Source: Novosphingobium decolorationis (lineage in GTDB: Bacteria; Pseudomonadota; Alphaproteobacteria; Sphingomonadales; Sphingomonadaceae). Taken from it: 64,000 bases of DNA. Location of the stretch: assembly GCF_018417475.1 (NCBI RefSeq), contig NZ_CP054856.1, forward strand, positions 2,449,001-2,513,000. Reading direction: 5' to 3'. The first letter of the stretch is position 1, and each line of letters begins with the position of its first letter. This document shows, one piece after another, positions 17,341 to 25,585 of this stretch. The position numbers were made by a program, and so were the translations under genes. A model generated the notes under the pieces. The model saw only the letters and a list, made by a program, of their open reading frames with translations. It did no database searches and was not told the origin of the DNA.

Positions 17341-18735
17341 TTAACCGGCCTCCTCATAGCGGTTGCGGAGCATTTTCCAGGCCGCGCGAAGACCCAGCGC
17401 CGCGCCGCCCTTGCTGCGGCCGGGCTTGGCCGAAGGGCGCCATGCGAAGGTGTCGAAGTGGACCCAGTCCACGCCCTTGGGCACGAAACGGTCGAGGAAC
17501 AGCGCGGCCGTGGTGGAACCTGCAAAGCCCCCGCCGGAACCTGCGTTGTTGATATCGGCAATGTCCGACTTCATGTACTCGCGGTACCCTTCGTGAAGCG
17601 GCAGGCGCCAGCAGGCATCGTCGGTGGCGATTCCCGCTTCAAGCAGGGCATTGGCCGTGGCATCCTCGCGCGCGAAGAGCGCGGGCAGGTCCGGGCCCAG
17701 CGCCACGCGTGCAGCCCCCGTCAGCGTCGCAAAATCGATCACCAGTTCGGGCTCGTTCTCGCCCGCGCGTGCCAGCGCATCGCCCAGGACAAGGCGCCCT
17801 TCCGCGTCGGTGTTGCCGATCTCGACCGAGATCCCCGCGCGCGACTTCAGGATATCGCCCGGTCGGAAGCTGTTGCCTGCAATCGCGTTCTCGACCGCCG
17901 GGACCAGCAGATGCAGACGGACCGGCAGCTGGGCCTGCATGATGAGGCGCGCCAGAGCGAGGGCGTGGGCCGCCCCGCCCATGTCCTTCTTCATCAGCAG
18001 CATGCCCGCACTCGGCTTCACGTCGAGACCACCCGAATCGAAGCACACGCCCTTGCCCACGATGGCAATGCGCGGGTGCCTGGGGTTGCCCCATTCCAGC
18101 TCGATCATGCGCGGTGCATGGCTGCGCGCCGCGGCACGCCCCACCGCGTGGACCATCGGAAAATCATGTTCGAGCATATCGCCCCGGGTCACGCGGATCT
18201 CGGCGCGGTAGGCCTTGTGCAGGTTCTCCGCCTCGGCCTCGAGCTGGGCAGGTCCCATGTCCTCGGCGGGCGTGTTGACAAGGTCGCGCACCAGCATGAC
18301 CGCCTCGGCTTCGGCGAGGATCGGCTCGATCGCCTTGACCTCGCTCGTGAGGAGCACGCGCGGGCCCTCTTCCTTGGGTTCGGAGACGTAACGGTCGAAG
18401 CGGTACTGGCCCGTGACCCAGCCGAACATCGCCGCGCCCGGCTCGCCGCCGATGCGGCGGTAGGTGCCTGCGGGCAGCGTCTCGGCCAGCCTGGCCATGC
18501 ACCAGCTGGAAAGCTTGCCGGCATCGGCGACACCAGCAACGGCCATCCAGCCCTCGCCGTCGGGAAGGATAGCATGGCTGCCCGCATCGCCCTCGAAGCG
18601 CTGCGCCTCGAGCGCGGTGCGCTGGGCGGCGTTGAGCCCCTTGCGGAAGGCGTCGAGACCGTTCTTGTCGACGAGGTGGAGGGAAACCGCGTTCTGGCCG
18701 CGGTCAGGCTGGATCAATGCGTTCTTGTCGCTCAT
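17341..18735 (-). CDS. Leucyl aminopeptidase family (M17) metallopeptidase
   Basis: A 464-residue cytoplasmic enzyme that removes N-terminal residues from peptides. The C-terminal catalytic domain has GKGVCFDSGGLDVKPS, MKKDMGGAA and the family signature NTDAEGRLVLGDAL with metal-binding Asp and Glu. The N-terminal domain is divergent. Length suits the M17 family (PepA/PepB branch). It is a single gene with its own ATG. The downstream 134-base gap has an A/T-rich segment that may carry the promoter of the PAS gene. Confidence 0.93.
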   Translation of the reverse strand: MSDKNALIQPDRGQNAVSLHLVDKNGLDAFRKGLNAAQRTALEAQRFEGDAGSHAILPDGEGWMAVAGVADAGKLSSWCMARLAETLPAGTYRRIGGEPGAAMFGWVTGQYRFDRYVSEPKEEGPRVLLTSEVKAIEPILAEAEAVMLVRDLVNTPAEDMGPAQLEAEAENLHKAYRAEIRVTRGDMLEHDFPMVHAVGRAAARSHAPRMIELEWGNPRHPRIAIVGKGVCFDSGGLDVKPSAGMLLMKKDMGGAAHALALARLIMQAQLPVRLHLLVPAVENAIAGNSFRPGDILKSRAGISVEIGNTDAEGRLVLGDALARAGENEPELVIDFATLTGAARVALGPDLPALFAREDATANALLEAGIATDDACWRLPLHEGYREYMKSDIADINNAGSGGGFAGSTTAALFLDRFVPKGVDWVHFDTFAWRPSAKPGRSKGGAALGLRAAWKMLRNRYEEAG

Positions 18736-18940
18736 GGCGCTTATCTAGACCGCAGGTCCGGCAAAGGGCAATTGCCCAATGCGCGCCCGGCCGTGCGGAG
18801 TCCCCCCCAACCCCCACTTCGCAGGCGCGCGTGGTTCGCCGCGCGCCAACGCTCAGGCTGGATTCAGGTCGCCGCGTGCTTCATGGTCCCTCTTCAGCGC
18901 CTTACGGGGCACTACGAACACCGGACAGGGATTAAGGACG

Positions 18941-19798
18941 ATGCGCGCGAAGCTGGCACTGGGATGCGCCGGAGCACTGGCACTGATGGCCGGCGGATGC
19001 AGCGGGGCCGCGGCCCCGGACGCAGGTGGAACGGCAAGCCCGCCCACGGCCTCGGACACCGCGGCCCCGTCCGCGCCGCAGGACGAGGCCAGCGCCTCCG
19101 CGCCCGAGGTGGACGATCCCGCCGTCGATGTCGCGGACCTCAACCTCGAGGAAGACACCGACTCGTACGAATTCCAGTTCTCCTACCCGGCGAAGGCCGC
19201 GGCCATCCCCGAACTCAGGTCCTGGTTCGAGGCGCGCCGCAGCGCGGCACGGGCCGAGCTTGCAAGCGCGTCCAGGCGCGACCGCGAGGAGGCGGAGAAA
19301 AGCGGCTATCCATTTCACCCCCACAGCTTCGGGGCGAACTGGCAGGTGGTCACCGACCTGCCCGACTGGCTCTCGCTTTCCTCCGAGTTCTACACTTTTA
19401 CCGGCGGCGCCCACGGCATGAGCGGCTTCGATGCCCGTGTCTGGAACCGCAAGACCGCAACGCTCCAGCGCGCGACCGACCTCTTCACCAGCCCCGAGGC
19501 GCTTTCGGGCGCCCTGCGCACGCGCTTCTGCAAGGCGCTCGATGACAAGCGCATCGAGAGGCGCGGCGGCCCGCTCGACCCCGAGGGCACCTTCAGCGAG
19601 TGCATCGATCCCGTGCGCCAGACGGTGCTGCTCGGCTCCTCCAACGGCGCCACCTTCGACCGCATCGGCTTCCAGATCGCGCCTTACGAGGCCGGCCCCT
19701 ACGCCGAGGGCAGCTACGAGATCACCCTGCCCGTCGACGGCGCCGTGATGCGCGCGCTCAAACCGCAGTACCGCGCCAGTTTTTCGATACCGGACTGA
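18941..19798 (+). CDS. DUF3298/DUF4163-like lipoprotein
   Basis: A 285-residue protein with a lipoprotein signal (LMAGGCSG, Cys near 20), a Pro/Ala/Ser linker and a globular domain. The segment SLSSEFYTFTGGAHGMSG is the hallmark of the DUF3298/DUF4163 group (RsiV-like, PdaC-like). In Gram-positives such domains bind lysozyme or peptidoglycan. In this setting the function is unknown, probably envelope related. I start at ATG 18941, which gives the lipobox immediately. It lies 42 bases upstream of map. Confidence 0.8.
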   Translation: MRAKLALGCAGALALMAGGCSGAAAPDAGGTASPPTASDTAAPSAPQDEASASAPEVDDPAVDVADLNLEEDTDSYEFQFSYPAKAAAIPELRSWFEARRSAARAELASASRRDREEAEKSGYPFHPHSFGANWQVVTDLPDWLSLSSEFYTFTGGAHGMSGFDARVWNRKTATLQRATDLFTSPEALSGALRTRFCKALDDKRIERRGGPLDPEGTFSECIDPVRQTVLLGSSNGATFDRIGFQIAPYEAGPYAEGSYEITLPVDGAVMRALKPQYRASFSIPD

Positions 19799-19840
19799 GA
19801 TCTTCTCGCATTTCGCGCCCCCTCCCGCTATGGGAGGGGC

Positions 19841-20671
19841 ATGACCGAATACCAGACTGTGGAACCTGACGACCAGGCCGTCCTTCGCGACGGCACCATC
19901 AAGCTGCATGGCGCAGAAGCGTTCGAAGGCATGCGCAAGGCCGGACGACTCGCCGCCGAGATCCTCGACGAGATCGCCGACATGGTGCAGCCGGGCGTGA
20001 CGACCGCCGCGATCGACGACAAGGTGCGCGAGATGACCCTCGATGCGGGCGCCGTTCCCGCAACGCTCGGCTACCGCGGCTACCAGCATTCGTGCTGCAT
20101 CTCGATCAACCACGTGGTGTGCCACGGCATCCCGTCGGACAAGACGCTCAAGGACGGCGACATCCTCAACATCGACGTGACCCCGCTGCTCGACGGCTGG
20201 CACGGCGATTCCAGCCGCATGTACTTCTCGGGTGAGCCCTCGCTCAAGGCGCGCCGCCTGGTCGAGATAACCTACGAGTGCCTGATGATCGGCATCGAAC
20301 AGGCCAAGCCGGGCAACCACATCGGCGACATCGGCGCGGCCATCCAGCAGTACGCCGAATCGCACCGCTACGGTGTCGTGCGCGAATTCTGCGGGCATGG
20401 CCTGGGCCGTCTGTTCCACGACGCGCCCGAAGTCGTCCACGCCGCGCGCGCGGGCACCGGCGCGGAAATCCGCCCGGGCATGCTCTTCACCATCGAGCCG
20501 ATGATCAACCTGGGCAAACCGGCGGTGAAGCTTCTCAACGACGGCTGGACCGCGGTGACCCGCGACAAGTCGCTCTCGGCCCAGTTCGAGCACTCGATCG
20601 GCATTACCGAGGATGGCTGCGAGATCTTCACGCTGAGCCCGGGCGAACGCCACAAGCCGCCTTACGTCTGA
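19841..20671 (+). CDS. map: Methionine aminopeptidase, type I
   Basis: A 276-residue metalloenzyme that trims the initiator Met from new proteins. Metal ligands are recognisable: Asp in NIDVTPLLDGWHGDSSRM (two Asp), His in EFCGHGLGR, Glu in FTIEPMI and Glu in FEHSIGI. The substrate His is in YQHSCCISINH. A GGGAGGGG stretch precedes the start. Length is 10-25 residues above E. coli Map because of an N-terminal extension, common in alphaproteobacteria. Confidence 0.97.
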   Translation: MTEYQTVEPDDQAVLRDGTIKLHGAEAFEGMRKAGRLAAEILDEIADMVQPGVTTAAIDDKVREMTLDAGAVPATLGYRGYQHSCCISINHVVCHGIPSDKTLKDGDILNIDVTPLLDGWHGDSSRMYFSGEPSLKARRLVEITYECLMIGIEQAKPGNHIGDIGAAIQQYAESHRYGVVREFCGHGLGRLFHDAPEVVHAARAGTGAEIRPGMLFTIEPMINLGKPAVKLLNDGWTAVTRDKSLSAQFEHSIGITEDGCEIFTLSPGERHKPPYV

Positions 20672-21429
20672 GGCGGGCCTTCGGCGGCCTGTGCGCCGCC
20701 GACCAGGAACACCACGTAGCCGCGAAACCCCGCCCCGGCCTCCAGGCCGGGTGGGGCGCGCCACGCGCCGCCCTCGACCAGCCCGATGCGGTAGGGCAGG
20801 CGAAGGCGCTCGAGCGAGGACAGATAGCGCTCGTAGCCGGGAATCGTCGCGCGCCCCTGGTAAGTCTGCACCACGATCTCATCGACGCAGTCGGCGAGGC
20901 TGGAAAGCGCATCCGCCGCACCTCCCGCGCTCCAGTCCATCAACCCGGTGATCCCCAGCTTGAAGCGCACGGGCAGTCGCGCGCGCAGGCCTTCGAGAAA
21001 CTGCGCGTATCCGGCGAGCCCGTGCGTCGCAGCATCGAAATCGATCTGCAGGCCCTCCACCGCATTGCCCGCCGCGGCCCAGCGGGTGAGCTGGCCCAGC
21101 ACCCCCGCGTAGAGCCTCTCCTCCCAGTCGAGCCGCTCGACCCGCACGCTCATCCACACGCGCGGCCCCGTCACACGGGGAACCGCGCGCAAGGGGACGT
21201 AACCGCTGAGGCGTGTGGCGCGTACTTCGCCCGCCAGCAGATAGACCCGCGACGCCTCCCCCAGCCAGGGCGGAGGTGCGACGCCCGCCCACAGGAAGAA
21301 GGCGTCGTAGTCGCGCGCGCGGACAGGGCCTTCCCGGCGTGTCCCGCAGGCCACCAGCGCGAACGCCGCCACGCCAGCGCCCAGCAGCGCGCGGCGGCTT
21401 ACCAGTAGAACTTGAGCTTGGTCGCCCAT
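20662..21429 (-). CDS. DUF3142 lipoprotein
   Basis: A 255-residue protein that matches the DUF3142 family of unknown function. A short hydrophobic N-terminus with RRALLGAGVAAFALVACG gives a probable lipobox. The body resembles a TIM-barrel-like hydrolase fold (VEGLQIDFDAATHGLAGYAQFLEGLR, VQTYQGRATIPGYERYL), but no catalytic assignment is possible. It overlaps the upstream TPR gene by 31 bases, showing translational coupling, and overlaps the 3' end of map on the other strand by 10 bases. The start is the only ATG near the signal. Confidence 0.78.
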   Translation of the reverse strand: MGDQAQVLLVSRRALLGAGVAAFALVACGTRREGPVRARDYDAFFLWAGVAPPPWLGEASRVYLLAGEVRATRLSGYVPLRAVPRVTGPRVWMSVRVERLDWEERLYAGVLGQLTRWAAAGNAVEGLQIDFDAATHGLAGYAQFLEGLRARLPVRFKLGITGLMDWSAGGAADALSSLADCVDEIVVQTYQGRATIPGYERYLSSLERLRLPYRIGLVEGGAWRAPPGLEAGAGFRGYVVFLVGGAQAAEGPPQT

Positions 21430-23525
21430 CGGCTCTTGGGATACTCGCGCTTGAGACGCTGGAACCAGGCCTTGCGCTGGCTTTCCGGGACATCGGTTGT
21501 GCTGCACGAATTGTTGCCCGAGGGCGCGTAGCACATGACCGAGCGGTAGAGCGCATAGGCGCGCTCGTCCGCACTTGCGCGCGAACCCGCCAGCACCTGC
21601 GCATAGATCGCCGCGCGGTCCGTCATTTCGCCTGCAAAGCGCGACGGCGTGCCGCCCAGTTCCTCGCGCCCGCGCCAGCGCTCACCCGCCATGTAGCTGT
21701 CGAAATCGTTGAGCCGGTAGAAGTCGCCAAGACACAGAAGTGCGCCCGGATCGGACGCATCGCGCGCCAGGTCCTGCGCCGTTTCGGCCAGCGCCGGGCA
21801 GGCGAAATCCTGCTGCCAGCGCCCGTGCGTGAAGCTGCCGAGCGGCACTGCGCGGGCCGCATCGCGCAGCCATCCGCCGATCCAGCCCTCGCGCGCAGCA
21901 CCTTGCGGCACCAGCGCCCGGTCGCGCCCAAAGTCAGCAAAGTGCCCGCGCGTCAGGTCCTTGTAGAGGAGCGTCATCGCTGCGACCTCGCGTTCCAGCC
22001 TACTCGTGCCTGCCTTCGCCTGCGCGCGCAGGATCGCCCCGTCCGCGACATGTTCCAGGAGAATGGCCCGGATCTCGGGCACTTGCACGGGGCTCTTCGC
22101 GGCAAAGACCTTCGCCAGTTCGCCGCTGCGCTCCCAGTGGTGGGCAAGCGCAAGTTCGACCGCCGGACGCTGGAAACGCGGGTCCGCGCCCTTCGCCAGT
22201 TGCTCCCAGAAGCCCACCGCGTTGGCATCGCCCAAGGCCTCCAGCGCAAGCCCGCGCAGCATCTGCGCGCTGAAGGCCAGCGGCGTGTACTGCCCCTTGC
22301 GCGCATCGTCGGGCAGGAGCTTCAGGACGGCGGCATAGTCGCGCTGAACATGGAAGGCCTGCGCGGCCTGGAGATAGGTGTAGAGCTTGGGATGCCCGGC
22401 AAAGTGCGGCGCCTGCGCAGCAAGTTCCGCCGCCTCCAGACGCGCAGTGCGGCGTTCGGACATCACCGGCTCACTCGCACGCAAGCGCAAAAGGTCCCAG
22501 GTCGCGAGGCTCAGCGCGCTGTCGATGTCCCCGTCCCCGGCCGCCTCGAAGAAGAGCTTGGTGTCGATTTCCTCGATCAGGTGGGCCGCTGCCGGATCCG
22601 CTGCGCTCTCCCGCTCCAGCAGCGCACCATAGGCGCGGGACAGCTCGGGCCGCTGGCCGCGCAGCCAGAAGGCCCGGCGCGTGAGCCCCCGCGCGGAGGC
22701 CGCGTAGCGCCCTTCGGGATAGCTGCGCAGGTAATCTTCAAGCGCGGCCTGTCCTTGCGCGGCCAGCGCGGCATCGGTCTTCGTGTTGTCGTACCAGCCC
22801 CATTCGTCGATGGCGGGCACCTGCGCGGCGGCGAGCGCGGTGCGCGCCTGCATGTAGCGCGCGGTCTCGGCCACCCAGTCCTGCCCGCTGTCTTCGAGAC
22901 CCGCGAAAGTGGCCCGCGCAGAGCCGAAGTCCTCGGCGTAGAAGGCCCGCGCGCCCTTCAGGTAGGCCAGATAATCGCGCCCTGCCGGGCTGGTGACGGA
23001 GGCCGGCCAGGAGGGCTCCTCCCGCGTCCCGTCACACGCCGCCTTCAGGTTGGTGCGCGCGCTGACAAGCGCCCCGCGTTCGGCCTCGGGAATGGATCGC
23101 GTGTTTGCCAGGGCGGCCGCGAAAGCCTCGCCACCACTCGCCAGGGTCTGGCACAAGGTGCCGCTGTAGGCGGGCAGTGGCCAGGTCTCTTCCTCGGCCT
23201 GCACGCCGGGCCAGAAAGCGCTGCGCATGGCGTCCCAGGTCAGGAAGACATGGCCGAGCGGCGCGGTTTCCCAGGAGTTCACGGGCGTGCCGGCCTGCTT
23301 CGGGATACCGCCCCCTGCCTCCATCATCAGCCAGGCCAGGTTGGTACGGGTATCGTTGCGGGCCGAGAGGAAGGGAACGCCGGCGCATTCGTAATCGGAG
23401 AGGCCCAGACGCCAGCTTGGCGTGCAGCCGAAGTCCCCGCTTGCCCCCGCCCCGCTCGCCAACCCCAGCGCCAGTGCCATCCCGGTGGCCATTGCCAGGG
23501 CCCAGCGCCCACTCGATCCCCGCAT
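21399..23525 (-). CDS. Large secreted tetratricopeptide-repeat protein
   Basis: A 708-residue protein with a Sec signal peptide (ALAMATGMALALGLASGAGA), then mostly alpha-helical repeats of TPR/Sel1 type, for example ALEDYLRSYPEGRYAASARGL, which resembles YfiO/BamD-like TPRs. About eight Cys in the mature part suggest disulfides and periplasmic location. It ends in the next gene (31-base overlap with the DUF3142 lipoprotein), so the two products probably act together in the envelope. The start at 23525 is the ATG before the signal; an upstream frame extends into the intron tail and is not coding. Function unknown. Confidence 0.78.
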   Translation of the reverse strand: MRGSSGRWALAMATGMALALGLASGAGASGDFGCTPSWRLGLSDYECAGVPFLSARNDTRTNLAWLMMEAGGGIPKQAGTPVNSWETAPLGHVFLTWDAMRSAFWPGVQAEEETWPLPAYSGTLCQTLASGGEAFAAALANTRSIPEAERGALVSARTNLKAACDGTREEPSWPASVTSPAGRDYLAYLKGARAFYAEDFGSARATFAGLEDSGQDWVAETARYMQARTALAAAQVPAIDEWGWYDNTKTDAALAAQGQAALEDYLRSYPEGRYAASARGLTRRAFWLRGQRPELSRAYGALLERESAADPAAAHLIEEIDTKLFFEAAGDGDIDSALSLATWDLLRLRASEPVMSERRTARLEAAELAAQAPHFAGHPKLYTYLQAAQAFHVQRDYAAVLKLLPDDARKGQYTPLAFSAQMLRGLALEALGDANAVGFWEQLAKGADPRFQRPAVELALAHHWERSGELAKVFAAKSPVQVPEIRAILLEHVADGAILRAQAKAGTSRLEREVAAMTLLYKDLTRGHFADFGRDRALVPQGAAREGWIGGWLRDAARAVPLGSFTHGRWQQDFACPALAETAQDLARDASDPGALLCLGDFYRLNDFDSYMAGERWRGREELGGTPSRFAGEMTDRAAIYAQVLAGSRASADERAYALYRSVMCYAPSGNNSCSTTDVPESQRKAWFQRLKREYPKSRWATKLKFYW

Positions 23526-23618
23526 GGTATTCTTGCCCCTACCTGCCTGCCTGGTGTCCCCACTCGTGCAGATACCCTGCCCGGAGCCCCCCTCACAAGT
23601 CCATAGGACAATCGAGTA

Positions 23619-23642
23619 GGGGGGCGCCTCACGGCGCCCCCC
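23619..23642 (-). ncRNA. Intron domain VI hairpin
   Basis: GGGGGGCGCC, loop GTGA, GGCGCCCCCC: a perfect 10-bp stem just after the maturase stop. A branch-point adenosine is expected in TACTCGAT, 7-8 bases from the 3' splice site. Confidence 0.7.
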
Positions 23643-23644
23643 TC

Positions 23645-25108
23645 TCACACCACCGGACGTACGTACTGCGTATCACGGCGGTTTCCGGTACGGTTTAAGG
23701 CGGCATGTTGGAGAGCGAGGCTTGAGAGACCTGCCTGATCGAACCATGCGTTGGGCATGCCGTGGGCGGCCTGAGGGCTGCCCGACAGGCGCCACCAGCC
23801 CTTTCCCGAGAGCGCGAAGATCCAAGCCTGCCATTCTGGGACGCCGTTTTCCCTTAAGAAAGTGGCGATCGTCATGGTGCGCTTGCACTGTTTGAGCCGG
23901 ACGCAGCGAAGCTTGCGCCGGAGCCAGCTGTCGATCTCGCGCAAAACCGTCTGAGCCCGGGCGTGTCGGTAGTAGGTGACCCACCCTGTAGTGAAGGCAT
24001 TGGTCTGTGCGATCATCGCCGCGAGGCTGATGCCTCGGTTGCGGCGCGTAATCGCCCTGAGCCGCTCCTTCAGCCGCGTGAGACTTTTGTTCGCTATGCT
24101 CAAAAAGCCTCCCGCTGTCAGACGGTGGCCGAGGAAGGTACGTTCCCGGACGTGTGCAACCGCGCTCTTGGCCTGATTGACGCGGAGTCGGAGCTTGCCT
24201 TCCAGCAAGGCGGTAACCGAAGCCATGACGCGCTCCCCCGCTGCCTGTGACCGTACATAGATGTTACAGTCGTCGGCGTAGCGGCAGAACCGGTGGCCCC
24301 GGCGTTCGAGCTCCTTGTCGAGGTCATCCAGAATGAGGTTAGCGATCAGCGGCGAGAGAGGGCCGCCTTGCGGGGTCCCCTCCTGCCGTTCGACGTGCAC
24401 ACCACCCGACAGCATCCCGGCCTGTAGAAACCGGCGGATGATGACGAGCAGGCGTGGGTCGGCGATGTGCCGGGCCAGACGGGCCATGACGATGTCGTGG
24501 TTCACCCGATCAAAGAATTTCTCCAGGTCGAGGTCTACGACGATCGCATAGCCGTCCCGCACATAGTCCCGGGCCTGACGCAGCGCATCGTGTGCGCCGC
24601 GTCCGGGGCGGAACCCAAAACTCGATGCCGAGAATGTCGGATCAAGGACGGGATCCAGGACTTGCAGTATCGCCTGTTGTACCAGCCGGTCGACAGCCGT
24701 CGGAATGCCCAGCTGGCGCACTCCTTTCCCGCCGGGTTTGGGAATTTCAACTCCGCGCACCAGGCTTGGACGGTAAGTACCGTCGAGTAACGAGGCGATC
24801 AGCCTCTCACGGTTTCCTGCAATCCAGTCACGCAGGTCGGGGACGGTCATCCCGTCCACGCCCGGCGCCCCCTTGTTCGCTTTCACCCGCTTGTAGGCTT
24901 GGTTCAGGTTGGCCGAGCTGGCCACCTCCTCCATCACGTAACGCGTCAAGGCGAGGGGCTCGGCCCATGCCGTGGGTGATTGCCGCTCCTCGATCGTCCC
25001 AGCGCCAGTTCCGCCTTTGCCGGTGACGTCGTGGCCAAGCGATGCCTTCAGGGCTTCATCGAAGAAGTCCTGCTGCTTCCCGCTACCTTGCTGCCGCTCC
25101 ACACCCAT
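23645..25108 (-). CDS. ltrA: Group II intron reverse transcriptase/maturase
   Basis: A 487-residue intron-encoded protein that helps splicing and copies the intron RNA into DNA at the target. RT motifs are in order: KANKGAPGVDGMT (RT0/1), IPKPGGKGVRQLGIPTAVDR (RT2), FGFRPGRGAHDAL (RT3), VDLDLEKFFDRVNHD (RT4), GTPQGGPLSPLIAN (RT5) and the catalytic RYADDCNIY. The maturase X region follows (AFTTGWVTYYRHA). There is no HNH endonuclease at the C-terminus, consistent with class C. Its final codons overlap domain V. The frame is intact, so the element may be active. Confidence 0.93.
   Translation of the reverse strand: MGVERQQGSGKQQDFFDEALKASLGHDVTGKGGTGAGTIEERQSPTAWAEPLALTRYVMEEVASSANLNQAYKRVKANKGAPGVDGMTVPDLRDWIAGNRERLIASLLDGTYRPSLVRGVEIPKPGGKGVRQLGIPTAVDRLVQQAILQVLDPVLDPTFSASSFGFRPGRGAHDALRQARDYVRDGYAIVVDLDLEKFFDRVNHDIVMARLARHIADPRLLVIIRRFLQAGMLSGGVHVERQEGTPQGGPLSPLIANLILDDLDKELERRGHRFCRYADDCNIYVRSQAAGERVMASVTALLEGKLRLRVNQAKSAVAHVRERTFLGHRLTAGGFLSIANKSLTRLKERLRAITRRNRGISLAAMIAQTNAFTTGWVTYYRHARAQTVLREIDSWLRRKLRCVRLKQCKRTMTIATFLRENGVPEWQAWIFALSGKGWWRLSGSPQAAHGMPNAWFDQAGLSSLALQHAALNRTGNRRDTQYVRPVV
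23649..23682 (-). ncRNA. Intron domain V-like catalytic hairpin
   Basis: On the minus strand a 34-base segment pairs ACCGCCG with CGGTGGT and TACG with CGTA around a short loop, with a bulge on the 3' side. Length and layout match group II domain V, including a possible CGC triad near the base. It overlaps the last codons of the maturase. Confidence 0.65.
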
Positions 25109-25523
25109 CGAATGTGCCCAGTCTTGCTCCTTGGGTACCGAATTTGGTCCTTCGCCGGCTTGCGCCCGCTACTATGACCGCTGCTGACTTCTCCGGGCCC
25201 ATCCAGCAACATCACTGCCGCTGTTCTCCGGATCGTCCGGAGAGGCCAGGAGATCTCCCGGGGTAAGACGTTGATCCTTCACTCGGTCGCTGCCGGATTT
25301 ACCAATGCGCGCGTCTGTCTGGCTATCGGACATCCCCATCCATTGCTGGGTTATCCCGCCGCACCGGCCTTCTATCCGATTCCTGTTCGTCAGCTCCGAG
25401 CTTTGCCTCCGGCTTCCTCCCCACCCCGCCTCGCGGCGACGCAGTTGCCTTCAGCTAGCAGTTCCCACCAGCAGGCCTGCAAAGGACTTACACCTCCTGC
25501 ATCAACGCCGTGCCCGGCACACA

Positions 25524-25553
25524 AAGAAAAGGCCCCGCTTTCGCAGGGCCTTT
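25524..25553 (-). terminator. Rho-independent terminator of pnp, the intron target
   Basis: On the minus strand AAAGGCCCTGC, loop GAAA, GCGGGGCCTTT forms an 11-bp stem with one wobble, followed by TTTTCTTT. It lies about 32 bases past the pnp stop. The group II intron starts directly after the T tract. Confidence 0.88.
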
Positions 25554-25585
25554 CCAGGTTTGTTCGGACAGCTCCGAGGTGCTGA

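Larger units (their letters stand above)
23611..25522 (-). mobile_element. Group II intron, probably class C, inserted after the pnp terminator
   Basis: On the minus strand the element begins GTGTGCC at 25522 (fits GUGYG) and ends CTACTCGAT at 23611, about 1912 bases. The 5' part has GGTGTAAGTCC and GCTAGCTGAAGGC, as in domain I. The maturase lies in domain IV. A 34-base domain V-like hairpin lies at 23649-23682 and a 10-bp domain VI stem at 23619-23642, with an A bulged before the 3' end. The 5' exon is the pnp terminator and TTTTCTTT. Class C introns target such sites, so class is inferred from location and the lack of an endonuclease domain. Confidence 0.85.
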
